Shown in pieces: positions 43,345-53,453 of a stretch of DNA of 64,000 bases (position 1 is the first letter of the stretch; the number at the start of each line of letters is the position of its first letter). Position numbers and translations under genes: made by a program. Source of the DNA: Rebecca billardiae RCC1528 (Eukaryota > Haptophyta); NCBI GenBank assembly GCA_965240325.2, contig OZ251225.1, positions 248,001-312,000 of the forward strand, written 5' to 3'. The notes beneath the pieces are model-generated. The model did not search any database. It was not told where the DNA came from and was given only the letters and a program-made list of their open reading frames with translations.

Positions 43345-43910
43345 GTGTTCGGCCGTGGCGGCGACGGTGGTAGTGAACATGACGCCGGGGGTGTTGCGGG
43401 ACACGGGGGGACGGAGGCGGGTGTGCAGTCGTCGTGGGGTGGCGGTGGCGCTCCACCGCGTATGCCGCTGTAAGCTACTGGCTGGGCGCGTGCGCCGCGC
43501 TCGCCACCGCTGTGTGTGGCGGGCTGTGGATAGTGTGCATGCGCTAGCTGTGCAGCCGCTTCGGCACGGGCGCGCTCACGTCGACCGCGAGCGTGTACTT
43601 CGCGTTACCCCCCCCCCCCCCCCCACCCCACCCCCCTCTCCGTTGCCGCGTGCACCCGTGCGCCAACCAATCCGCTTGCACTGTTGTACATGCTGGGCAC
43701 AGTAGTAGCGCTCTCCACCGCTGCGGTCTCGTTCGCCGAGGCCAGCTCGGCGTTCATCTCCGCCTGGATTGTGGGCACCGTGCGCATGCTCGCCGTCACG
43801 TTCGCCGTGCTGTGGCAGGCGCTCATCCTGCACCAGCGCACGAGCGAACCCTCCGTAGGCAATGCGCTCGCGATCGCGCTCAGCGCGACCCTGACTGATG
43901 GGCGTGGCGG
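43345..43910 (+). pseudogene. Possible multi-exon or decayed hydrophobic membrane-protein gene
   Basis: Three blocks of GC3-rich, hydrophobic coding-like sequence lie in different frames: AYAAVSYWLGACAALATAV (about 43455-43530), FGTGALTSTASVYFAL (about 43559-43606), and MLGTVVALSTAAVSFAEASS onward (43690 to about 43905). A 16-bp C run (43605-43620) separates the last two. They could be exons of a small multi-pass membrane protein or a decayed gene. I could not place splice sites or a family. Confidence 0.3.
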
Positions 43911-44494
43911 AGCGCGTGCGCAGCAGCGGTGGCAGCCGGCTGTCGTGACTGTCGTCGCGCCGACCTCGCAGTGGGGCCGCACGGCATGCTCATCAGCAGG
44001 TGGCGGTGGTGGCGGCTGCGAACCCGCCGACAGGCGTCACCGCCCTGAACGGCTGCCCCGTCGAGCGGTTGTGACAGCCGCAGTACTACTACGCCCGCAG
44101 ACGCGCAGTCATGCAGGCACCCCCGGCCCCTACAGTGAATTCTGTGAGACTACCGTTGATGTAGTCATCCAGATTGGGGTGCCTGTGTCACGTCATACTT
44201 ACTTTGAGTCAACTGAAGTTCGGAATGCATCTGCGAGCTGTCCCGATGGTGTACTGCTGAGTGTGCGCCTGCGCACTCAGTGCGCACCCCGCATCCGCGC
44301 CCAGGGTGGGGAGCGCCGCCGTGCCCCCGTTTGGCGGGGTGTTGACTGCCCCCAGCAGCCCAGGTGTTGCCGGGCGCTTACCAAGTTCCGCCCAATCTGC
44401 ATTCTGCAATCCGGACTCCTGACCACCGCTCGCTGATCGGATCTCCAGTCCAGATCTCGCCGAAGGCCGTCGCGGGAGTGCCGCGCGGCGCATC
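43911..44494. other. Intergenic upstream of FBXO3-like gene
   Basis: No gene with support. Frames open here lack domains and consistent codon use. It presumably holds the promoter of the F-box gene. Confidence 0.4.
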
Positions 44495-45976
44495 ATGTCG
44501 CAGGTGGAGATCAACGCGGACGCCATGCGCAGCGTGCTGGCCCACCTGCCGCCCTCCGGCATCAACGCGTGCCGCGCGGCGTGCTCGGCGTGGCACAAGC
44601 TCGGGTCTGAGGACTTCCTGTGGCGCGCGCTCGCGCACCGACACTTTTGGGCGAGTGCAGATGACGCGCCTGCGGAGCCCATCGCCCCCGAGCCGGCGCA
44701 GCCCTCTGAAGCTGGCGGCGCGCCGGTCGGCAGTGCGCTCGCGCCCTTCACCGCGCCCTCGTCCGGCACGCGCATCGAGGCGTCGTGGTGGCACGCCTTC
44801 TGGCGGTGGTCACAGCTCGCGCGCATCGCCGACGCCGACGGCGCGATGGATGCAGCGCTCTGGCTGCAGGTGGCGCGTGCGTGGGCGACGATCGAGCGGT
44901 GGCTGGCCGCGCACCTGCCCGAGATCGGCGCCACGCTCCGCCCGCCCGCCTCCGCGAGCGTGCTCCGCGCCACCGCCTCCCGCCCCCTGCGGTACATGCG
45001 GAGCGTGCACGACGGGCAGGACATCCCGCTCGACCGCTGCATCGCCACGCGCGACCAGCAGGGCGTGCGCGCGCACATCGGCGGGCTGTGGCTCGGGCTG
45101 TTCGGCGGGTACTCGGGGTACAGCCACGTCGTGTGCTCGCGCATGCACCCGCACGCGCTCGCCGTCGAGCTCCAGAGCCAGCACCCGCCGGGCATGTTCT
45201 CACGAGAGGAGGGCGCGCCGCCCGCGCCGGACGGGCCGCACGGGCTCGAGCTGCTCGCCACCTCCTTCCGGCAGGACCGCTCGTTCGCCGCGGACGCGGA
45301 GGGCGGCGTGTGGGTCGCGCGGGCGGGCACGTGGGAGCGCGCCGGGCCCTCCCTCGCCGGCTGGTTCGCGCACTACGCCGCCTCCCTCGAGGCGGGCACC
45401 TTCCGCGCCGACCTGCTCAAGCCGGACGAGCACGAGTCGCGCGGCATCTCGCTCTTCCCCGCCGTGGTCGACGGCGCGCGCTGCACGCGCGCGTTGACGA
45501 ACGGGATCGAGGTGCTCGCGTCGTCGCTCTTCATGCCGGAGCACCCGCAGGCGTTCGCGTACTCGATCCGCCTGCGCATGCTCGGCGACGCCGACGCCGA
45601 GGGCGCGGACGCGCACAGCGCGCAGCTGCACAGCCGCCACTGGACGGTCCGCGACGGCGCCGACCCGCCACGCACCGTGCGCGGCCTGGGCGTGATCGGC
45701 AAGTTCCCCGTGCTCCGGCCGGGCTTGCGGTATCGCGACGACGAGCAGGTGGACAGCCACGAGCGGGTGGGCTTCGCGCGCGCCGTGCCACCCGGCCGGG
45801 AGAAGAGCGGCTGGTTCATCTACCAGTCCTTCTCAGGGCCGATGACCTCCGCTGAGGGCGGCACGTTTGGCGGCGAACTCGAGTTTGTGCCGGGCACGGT
45901 CGCTCAGCCGCGCGGAGAGCCGTTCCGCGTGCAAGTGGCGCCGTTCGAGCTGAAGCGCGGCGAGTACGTGTACTGA
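44495..45976 (+). CDS. FBXO3: F-box / SUKH / ApaG protein, FBXO3-like
   Basis: A 493-aa single-exon protein with the full FBXO3 layout. An F-box sits at about residues 8-48 (VLAHLPPSGINACRAACSAW), the surface that docks Skp1 in an SCF ubiquitin ligase. A SMI1/KNR4 (SUKH) domain follows at about 95-260 (WATIERWLAAHLPEI, GGYSGYSHVVCSRMHPHALA). A C-terminal ApaG domain at about 345-475 has RMLGDADAEGADAHSAQLHS, RHWTV, GLGVIGKFPVLRPG and SGPMTSAEGGTFGGELEF. ApaG in FBXO3 is thought to contact substrate. The length is close to animal FBXO3 (about 471 aa). The ATG at 44495 is the first in frame, and homology begins within ten residues. Confidence 0.92.
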   Translation: MSQVEINADAMRSVLAHLPPSGINACRAACSAWHKLGSEDFLWRALAHRHFWASADDAPAEPIAPEPAQPSEAGGAPVGSALAPFTAPSSGTRIEASWWHAFWRWSQLARIADADGAMDAALWLQVARAWATIERWLAAHLPEIGATLRPPASASVLRATASRPLRYMRSVHDGQDIPLDRCIATRDQQGVRAHIGGLWLGLFGGYSGYSHVVCSRMHPHALAVELQSQHPPGMFSREEGAPPAPDGPHGLELLATSFRQDRSFAADAEGGVWVARAGTWERAGPSLAGWFAHYAASLEAGTFRADLLKPDEHESRGISLFPAVVDGARCTRALTNGIEVLASSLFMPEHPQAFAYSIRLRMLGDADAEGADAHSAQLHSRHWTVRDGADPPRTVRGLGVIGKFPVLRPGLRYRDDEQVDSHERVGFARAVPPGREKSGWFIYQSFSGPMTSAEGGTFGGELEFVPGTVAQPRGEPFRVQVAPFELKRGEYVY

Positions 45977-46745
45977 CGTCGACCTCGCACGGCACGGGTA
46001 CGCGTCCCGCCGTCACGCTGGCGTCACGCCTCACGGCGAGAGCTGCCATTGTCACAGCAGGGCTGAGGCCTTGAGGGGTGATCAGGCGCCCGCACGAATA
46101 TCGTCCGAGGTCGTTCGTGATTTCTTGACTGCTGACACCCGCACGTGCACGCAGTGCATGTCCCGCCTGACCGGCTCTGCACAGGTGCTCATCAGCGTGG
46201 TCCTGGCAGTCGTCAAGAGTCTGTCTGTCTGACAAGAGTGTCTGATCCTGATTCTGAAGCAGCAGTGAGCATCAGCGGGCGCGGCTATATATGTCGTATA
46301 GTAGTCACAGTAGTATAGTAGACTACTTTGCAGCGACTCCACCGGCGTCTCTGACGCGACGAAGCCGATGAACCTAGGCTGCACTGCTCAGGCGTGCTCA
46401 GCTGCTGCTGGGAACGGTCTCCGAACGCACGCGGAACCGCGGAACGCCGCGGAACTACACCATCGGAACGCGGATTTCGCGACGCAGCATGCTTGACGAT
46501 ATCGAGCGATCACTCTTCGTCCTTGCGCACACGATTGGGCCGTGGGGCATTGGGGTGATCATGCTTGCAGCCGGCCTGTCTCCACCTCAGCCTCAGGGCA
46601 GAGCCTTGGGAGCGGGAGCCTGACTGCGGCTGACACCGCGCGAGTCACCGAGCCGTCGCCATCCGTGGCGAGCACATGCGGATGCAGCTCGGCAGCAGCG
46701 GCCTCCGCGGCGGCCAAGGACGCCCCCGCGTGGCGACGCGGCGTC
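45977..46745. other. Intergenic between convergent genes
   Basis: The 3' ends of the FBXO3-like and FPP synthase genes converge here. A short TA/AGTA-rich patch lies at about 46285-46325. No gene or repeat of note. Confidence 0.5.
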
Positions 46746-48506
46746 TCACTTGGAGCGCTTGTAGATCTTCTTGAGGAAGATGTCGAACACCGACCATGGC
46801 ACCTGCTTGGTCGTGCCCTTGAGCTGCATGATGCGCTCGTACGATTCCTTCTCGTACTTCTCGTACAGCTCCGGCAGGCCGATCTGCTTGTACAGCTCCT
46901 TGACCTGCTTCTCCTCGGGCGAGTCCACCTTACACTTGCCGTACACGGTGTCAAGGAACTTCTTCTGCTCGGGCGAGCACAGCTCGTGGTACGCGTGCGC
47001 GAAGAGCCAGCCGCACTTCTTGTCCTGGATGTCCGTGCCGATCTTGCCAATCTGCTCGGGCGTGCCAAAGCAGTCGAGGTAGTCGTCCTGGGCCTGCGGG
47101 CGGCGCGAGGCGGGGCGGCCGTGTGGACGCGAGCGCGGGCGCGTCAGCCGCGGGCGCCGCGCGGCCCGAGCGTGCGTGCGCACCCACTGCGGCGCGGGGC
47201 GCGCCCGCCCCACCGCCCGCGCTCGTCACGCGGCGCGCGTGGGTGCTGCCGCAGCCGTGTGGCGCGCAGCCCTCTGGGTGCACGCGCCTGGAAGTAGATG
47301 CCCATGATCATCAGGATGTCGCGCGCCGCGTCGAACTCGGCCCTGCTCTGCACGCCGCAGACGATCATGCCCATCGCCACGGGCAGGTAGAACGAGTAGA
47401 ACGCCGTCTTGTACTTGACGATCAGCGTCCAGCGGTTGAGCGTGAAGTCGGGCAGGTCGAGGTTCATGCACAGCGTGTCGAGCAGCTGGCCGCACTCCGT
47501 CTGGAACGAGGTCTCGAGCATCAGGTCGACCAGCTGCGGGTAGTACGGCTCGTCGCCGAAGTGACGCTTCATGATCTGTGCGCGGGCGCAGCCGGCGCGG
47601 GCGCGGCGTTGCCCGCTCAGTGCTGCCGGGCGACGGCCGCAGGCCAGGGCAGGCGGCGCAGCACGGCCGCGCGGGCAGCGGCCGACGCGCGCACGCGCTC
47701 ACTTTGTACACGAGCATCTCGATCATGAAGGCGTCGTTGAGGGCGATCTTCTTGACGTGCGGCTGCAAGTACCAGCACTTCTGCCCGCGGCGGGTCTGCG
47801 AGTCGTCCATGAAGTCGTCCGCGACGAGCAGCCACGCCTGCAGCCACTCGACGCACCAGCCGAGCACAGCAAACTTGCACAGCATCTCGTTCGTGACGGG
47901 CTTGCCCGACGCCTTGAGCAGCTCCTTGCCACACTCGACGACCATGAGACCGCGGTTCATCTTGCCGCCGCACACGTTGTAGTCGAGCATGTCCTTCACC
48001 CACTTCACCTCCCCCGGCGGCAGCTCGTAGCCCCACGGCAGCTCCTGGATCACCTCGTTGATCAGCATAGTGTTCACCTTGGAGAACGAGCCCTTCGGGT
48101 CGTCCACGTCGTACGTCGGGTAGGCCTGCGCCGGGGTGCGCGACGGCTTGCCCGTGGGCCACTCAGTCGCTGGGCATCGCATCGACACCGGCTTGCTGCC
48201 CTCACGCCCGATCGTGAGCAGGAAGAGCACGACGACGGCGATGAACGCCACGAGCGCGTACACCGTGGGTGGGTCGAGCTTGGTGAACGCCGTGGTCAGC
48301 AGCGAGAGAGCTGCCGGGTCCTGTGCCACGAAACCCGCGAGCACCGCAGCCGCTCCGGCGAGGAAGAGGCTCGGGAGCGCCGACATGATCCCGTTGGCGC
48401 CGACGAGAAGCCGATCCGATGAGATGCGCGCAGGCAGCGAGGACGACGCGAATTCTGCCGCCTCACACGCCTGCACTTTCATTTTCGTGTCACGTCCGGA
48501 CGTCAT
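46746..48506 (-). CDS. FDPS: Farnesyl diphosphate synthase with N-terminal membrane anchor, two introns
   Basis: Condenses IPP with DMAPP and GPP to make farnesyl diphosphate for sterols and isoprenoids. Exons: 48506-47703, 47575-47288, 47093-46746. Intron 1 (47702-47576, GTGAGC...CACAG) and intron 2 (47287-47094, GCGCGT...CGCAG) are both phase 0. Intron 2 uses an apparent GC donor. Predicted 479 aa: GGKMNRGL (about 180), first Asp-rich motif DDFMD (230-234) then TRRGQ, VKYKTAFYSFYLPVAMGM in exon 2, and the second Asp-rich motif DDYLD (367-371) at the start of exon 3. The core is eukaryotic FPPS. An extra roughly 120-residue N-terminus carries two hydrophobic helices (42-61, 81-99). The start could instead be the internal ATG at 48386 (439 aa), which would leave more room for the divergent promoter. 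Confidence 0.93.
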
Positions 48507-48590
48507 TCAACGATGGCGGCCGTGAATCCGTGAGTCCGGCTTGACTCCGCCCGCCCCGGCCGGAGCGCCGACGGTCTTGTCTGCCACGGC
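48507..48590. promoter_or_regulatory. Bidirectional interval, FPP synthase / GST
   Basis: Only 84 bp separate the outermost start codons (204 bp if FPPS starts at 48386). A shared promoter is likely on geometry, with no motif recognised. Confidence 0.35.
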
Positions 48591-49551
48591 ATGCTGCGCT
48601 TCGGGCTCGGGCTCGGCGCGGGGTTCGCGGCGGGTTACTGCTTCCCCAAGATCAGCGCGCTCAGCGCGATCACGCAGCCTGTCGAGGATGCGCTCGCGTC
48701 AAACCTGCCCTTGCCAAAGCCCGAGCTGAAGCTGATGTGCGCGCCGCGCGCTGCCGGTCTCGCGCGTGTGATGCAGGCCGGTGGCCCGCCCCCTCACCTC
48801 CACGTCTCGATGGATAGGGCCCTAGTCGCGCGTGTGATGCCCGAGGAGGCCTTGTCGCGCTGCACCCTGACCGGCCATGCGCGTTGCGTCCGCCCGTGCT
48901 CACAGGTACTTTGACTTTGCTGGAGCGGCAGAAAAGATTCGGCTGGCGTGCGCCGTGGGGAAGGTGCCGTTCACTGACGTGCGCATCAAGTTCGATCAGT
49001 GGCCGTCGCTCAAGCCGTCTGCGAAGTTCGGGCAGATGCCGCTCCTCGAGGTGGACGGCGAGCAGTTCGCGCAGTCAACGGCGATCCTGACGTACGTGGG
49101 CAAGCTCGGCGGCCTGTACCCCTCGGACCCCAAGAAGGCGCTTGCCGTGGACGAGGTGGTCGGACTGCATGATGATGTCGCCGGCGCCCTCAGGCCGTCA
49201 TTCATGGTGATGCGAGATCCAAAGCTCTCGAAGAAGGAGGCGCAGAGGAAGCAGCTCGAGATGCGCAAGGACCTATGTGACACAAAGCTCCCGGAGCTCT
49301 TCAGCTACTACGAGAAGCTGCTGGACACGAACAACTCTGGTTGGTTTGTCGGCGACGCGCCGACAATCGCCGATGTGGCTGTCTTCTCCCAGCTCCGCTT
49401 CATCTCGTCGGGCGTGCTCGACGGCATTCCGAAGGGGTACGTCGAGAGTACATTCCCCAAGCTTAAGGCGTTTTGTGATCAGGCCGGTGATCTGCCCGAG
49501 GTCAAAAAGTGGTACGCAGATGCGAACTCTACATCAAAGATGACAAAGTAA
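48591..49551 (+). CDS. Sigma-type glutathione S-transferase with N-terminal hydrophobic leader, one intron
   Basis: Exon 1 is 48591-48736, intron 48737-48905 (GTGCGC...CACAG, 169 bp) splits a codon as AT|G, and exon 2 is 48906-49551. Together they encode 263 aa. Joining gives PELKLMYFDFAGAAEKIRLA, the conserved start of a sigma-class GST, which supports the splice. The thioredoxin-fold half includes KFGQMPLLEVDGEQFAQSTA, with the QS glutathione-contact pair. The helical half has FVGDAPTIADVAVFSQL, the N-capping Asp motif. The family conjugates glutathione or isomerises prostanoid-like lipids. Unlike cytosolic GSTs, about 47 residues precede the domain: MLRFGLGLGAGFAAGYCF is a short hydrophobic leader that could target a membrane or organelle. 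Confidence 0.9.
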
Positions 49552-50741
49552 GTAAACCGCATGATGCTGCGCGCGCGCGGCTCCGGCTTCGGTCCACCCC
49601 CGCAGTCCGGTCACTGGAGCGTTACATCTTGACACTGCAATCGGCGGGATCGCCGCGCCTCTGATGATCTACGATAGCTCCTAGACCACCCCAGGCGGTC
49701 CCTTGGACGACCGTTACGGCGGCCCGAGATCGGACAGATCGGTCATTCGGTGGCATCAGCCACACCTCCAATGGGTTCAGATGACTCTATTTTCTATAAA
49801 TGAATACCCAGTCCGGGTACCATTTTCGCATATATGTATACAGGTGTCCGGAACGCTCCCGGATTGTGCTGAAATCTGCGAGTAAGGGACGGGTAATTAC
49901 ATAGTAAAAATAGATCGAGTCTGAACCTATTGGGAGGTGGTCGGATGCTGCGACATTTCTCGTTGAATGAAGTCGTCAAGAATAAGATCGGGGGTCGGAA
50001 CTCGGAAGGGACTCTGCGGCATGGTCCGCTTGGTTGACTTCGGCTCGGGGCCAAGACGTAACGGAGCTGGGGGGGGTGGACCGGAGCCGGAGCCGCGCCA
50101 TCTACTGCTAACTGCAATAATGATAGATCTGCATCTAACTATCACTTATCAGCGGCGTGAATTTGATCACGGACGATTATACCGCCGCTGCTTGCGCGAG
50201 CGGCGAGACATCGATCCCCTGGCGGGCCGACGGATGATCCGGCGGCCTGAGTGGCGCCATCCGCGCTCGGCGTGTAACTCGCCCTCGGCAATCGGCTGGC
50301 AGAGTTTTCACATTTTTGGCTGCTGAGACCTGAGTGCTGATCGATGACGATCATACGATGATGAATCTATATAGCTAGTCATATTCATGACCGCGTTCCG
50401 CGGTCCTTTTCCGTAGAACGAACGTAGTTCGGGGCCCGCGGTGGCGGTGCACCCTCCGTCGCACCCTCCGTCGCGATCGAGAGTGGGCCCGCCCGGCCGC
50501 GAGCCCGGCAGCGAGTAGACTCCAGCGGCGCGCCGCCGCCCGCCGCGCGGCCGGGCGGGCCCATCGCAGCCGCCGGCGAGGCGCCGATTGTGAACAGTCG
50601 AAGTCATGGCCGACTGACTATCGTCGGCACGCGCTGCTGCTGCGAGATCGTCGGCGTCGGCACGCGCTGCTGCTGCGAGGGCTGCTCGCTCGCCAGCTGA
50701 CCGAGGCACTCGAGCAAGCCAAGGTATGAGTGAGCACGCCT
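49552..50741. other. Intergenic, no gene seen
   Basis: Mixed composition, AT-richer near 49780-49970. A 30-bp-spaced direct repeat of cgtcggcacgcgctgctgct lies at about 50622-50680. No reading frame with recognisable similarity. Confidence 0.45.
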
Positions 50742-50795
50742 CGGATATCCCACTGCTGTCCTGTGCCATAGGACTGGGTCCTATGCCACAGGACA
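50742..50795 (+). repeat. Left arm of an inverted repeat (itself a hairpin)
   Basis: Reads cggatatccc, then a near-perfect hairpin at 50759-50793 (tcctgtgccataggac, 3-nt loop, complementary arm with one mismatch). Its reverse complement is found at 51790-51837 with small gaps. Confidence 0.75.
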
Positions 50796-50863
50796 GCCAC
50801 AGGGACGACTCAGTAGACGACATTTTCTCATATTGCCGAATGGTACGACTGCACCTAGGGGTC

Positions 50864-51200
50864 GGTAGCAGTGTCGCCACCATCCGCCAGAGCGAGCTTG
50901 TTGTGATTTTCGACCACCACCGCATGTTTTGGGCTCCACGGATGGAGCGCGTGAAGCCGTTGCGGTCGTTGCCGCCTTGCAACTCCACGGCGGCAACGCC
51001 GACCGCCATGTGGCACTTGTAGATGACACCCAGCTTGATGCTCACACATCGTGGTTCACTGTGTTCGACCAGAGCCGTATGAGGTTCATCCCCAATGCGT
51101 TTTGGTCCTCGCCAAGCATGGCATTGTACGTCACGCCGGGGCTGCGCGCGCAAGCCGCTGCGGTCTCTCGCGTCGTCAGGTGGTTGCGATCGAGCATCGG
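50864..51200 (+). pseudogene. Ubiquitin-specific protease C-terminal (His-box) fragment, inverted relative to N-terminal half
   Basis: On the + strand, AVVAALQLHGGNADRHVALV-like sequence (bases about 50962-51020) followed by SWFTVFDQSRMRFIPN and ALYVTPG (to about 51135) resembles the closing His box of USP deubiquitinases: an HxG-type strand, then a catalytic H-Y/V-x-A and W-x-V-F-D-D-S. A preceding block (RQSELVVIFDHHRM) lies in another frame, so a frameshift or intron intervenes. The N-terminal Cys box of a USP lies on the opposite strand at 51836-52688. The two halves cannot form one transcript as arranged. The match is short and from memory. Confidence 0.45.
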
Positions 51201-51575
51201 CGCGCATGTAGAGCAAGCCTCGGAGGTAGCCGGAACATCTTGCCATGTCGCGTGCGTGAAAGGTATCGCACCTGTAGACACGCCATGCGTGTGCCGCAGT
51301 CGATTTACGCGACGCTCGACCCGCACGCTCTTGGATTCGTGGGCTCGTGGTCCACAAGGACGGCCGCCACCATCGTGGGAGGTCCGTGGCCGCACGCACG
51401 ATGGCGGTTGCCCTCTCTTCGCCCCGCCCCAGAATCGGTGTGCTACGGGCAGCAACGCGCCTGGCGGCGTGGGCGGCGGTGCGGGCAGCGGCACGGGCAT
51501 CCGGCGCGAGCACTCGCCTGCGCTGTCCGTGCCCAGGGTCGCCGCTCGGCTGCCAGGGGCGAGCAACTGACGCTG

Positions 51576-52748
51576 TCATGTGCTGGTTGTGGGGCCGTCC
51601 CTGGCGGGCCGGTTGTCTGCGCCACAACCGAGCGCGCGCGCGCGCGCGTACGCGCGCGCGCGCCCGATCGCTGCAGCAGTGGCGGCAGGCGGAGACGGTG
51701 TGTGCCAATAGCTGGTTGAGTTGTGTGTACGATATAGCCACGCCGATGATCGTACGCGCAGAACTGAGGCGCTGGCGCTCTGGTGATCTTGTCCTATGGC
51801 ATAGGACTGAGTCCTATCTGTTGCAGGGGGATATCCGGCCTCGTCGCAGCCAGCCAGGGCCTCCATGATTTTGTACAGCACCTCGCACGCGTCCTGCTGC
51901 TGCTGCCCAAACGCCGTTGTCCACCGACAGACCTCCGCGATCGCGTCGTGGAGCGGCTTGAGCAAGCTACGCGTCGGCCCCACCTCGCTGGGCCACTCGC
52001 AGTTGACATGCGCGAGCGCCAGCGAGCGCATGCTGGACACGATGGGGTTGGTGCACTGCTCCGCCGCGGCAGATGTGGCGAGCGAGACGATGGAAGGGCA
52101 CGCGAGCAGCGCGGCCAGCAGCGAGCCGAGGTAGCACGTGACGCCTAGGTTGAGCGTGCCCAGCAGGCTGAGCGAGCCGGCCGGGCGCCCCCGCTGCGGT
52201 TGTGCTTGCTCTGCAGCGGGCATTTCCCCGCCGAGCGCGGCGAGTGCCTCGAAGCGGCTGCCAGCTGTTGGGCCGGATGAGGAGGAGGGAGGGAGCTGGC
52301 CTGCTGGGCGCGTGGTGAAGTCGGTGATCAACCGCGCAGCGCCACCGCTGCCGAGTGCGCCCTCCGCCGCCAGCACCTTGCGGACCTGGCCAAGGAGCTG
52401 CTTGATCGCTTTTGTTGACACGCCGTACTCGCTCGCGGCGCCGGGGATGGTCTGCTTGTGCCTGGCGACGGAGATGGCGGCAGCGGTGCTCTGGAACGTG
52501 GTGTTGTTCACCCGCGTCACCGTCCTCGAGTCGAGCAGCGCGTTCAATACGCGGCGAACGTAGTCCTGGTCGGCGTCGCCGGTCGAGGTGCTGCTTGCCA
52601 TCGCCCCCCACGTGCGATCGGGCCCACCTCTGTTGTTTTGCGTCGGTGACGGGGCCGCGACGGCCGACGACTCGACGCTCGCGAGCATCTTCAATAATCT
52701 ATGATCATCATCAGGGTTACTACGTGAAGCGGTAGAATAGAATTTCAT
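51576..52748 (-). pseudogene. Ubiquitin-specific protease N-terminal half (Cys box), interrupted
   Basis: The frame encodes 390 aa; likely starts are ATGs at 52748 or 52688. LSLLGTLNLGVTCYLGSLLA (bases about 52095-52170) is a USP Cys box, with the nucleophile Cys in TCY and Val replacing the usual Asn of GNTCY. About 75 residues later AFGQQQQDACEVLYKIMEAL matches the QQDAxEFL box. After AGYPPA (about 51838) the frame enters the inverted repeat and continues in Arg/Ala-rich sequence without USP features. USPs remove ubiquitin from proteins. Without the His box this half cannot be catalytic. The altered Cys box and the broken 3' half suggest a pseudogene, but an unrecognised splice form is possible. 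Confidence 0.55.
51790..51837 (-). repeat. Right arm of the inverted repeat
   Basis: The reverse complement begins ccggatatcccc and contains ataggactcagtcctatgcc, matching 50742-50795. It sits exactly where USP similarity ends on the minus strand. Confidence 0.75.
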
Positions 52749-53453
52749 TTACGAGCATTGATACGACGCGGTGCAACGTGAAGCGGTTTTTTTTAAGATA
52801 CGACGCGGTCTAATGACCCATTGTTCATACATGTACAGCATGAATGGGTCGTCATAAACGGCGGGCGGCTCATTTATGACCAGACCGGGCCCTGATGGGT
52901 GATTGATGATCAGAACCCGCAAAAGCTAGCGGCAGTCCAGCACACAAGTAATGAATTAATAACAAGCGCAGTCCAGCACACAAGCAATGAACTAATGGCC
53001 CGCGGTGCCGGCTGGCTATCTAGATACGTCGTCATCGCTCCTTGATGACCTTGCGGCAATCTCATTGGCTGGAAAAATCGCTTGTAACGGTTCGTTACGT
53101 TATGGATCCTAAAGGGCGTGAAGTTTTTTGGACGGGCGTCACTCCAATATGAACTTGTCGTGGGCGCGACCTTTGTCGCCGGATGGATACCTCTAGTGCG
53201 GTCTCAAAATTCGAAACTCGGTCTCCTCCAGCCCTGAAAATCGTCCCCCGTCCCTTTTTTCTTGATCAAAGATCTTTTTGAAACGTGGTTCGGGCCCGCT
53301 GGTGCGGGCTCCACGCTGCGCGCTCCGCCCTGCACCGCGGGCCATAAGCGACTGCTCATGAGTCTCATGTTGCCACATGCATTATTGCATATATCTAAGA
53401 GTCTGCTCGTCGTAGCAGTGATATGAACGTCATAATGCATCAGCCACTGAGAG
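52749..53453. other. Intergenic, no gene seen
   Basis: AT-richer spacer with two short direct repeats: gcagtccagcacacaag at 52932 and 52968, and tacgacgcggt at about 52759 and 52799. No gene seen. Confidence 0.5.

Noticed and set aside
50308-51741. Leftward 477-codon frame
   Set aside because: It is Arg-rich, with no domain, and crosses the inverted repeat and the opposite-strand USP-like segment.
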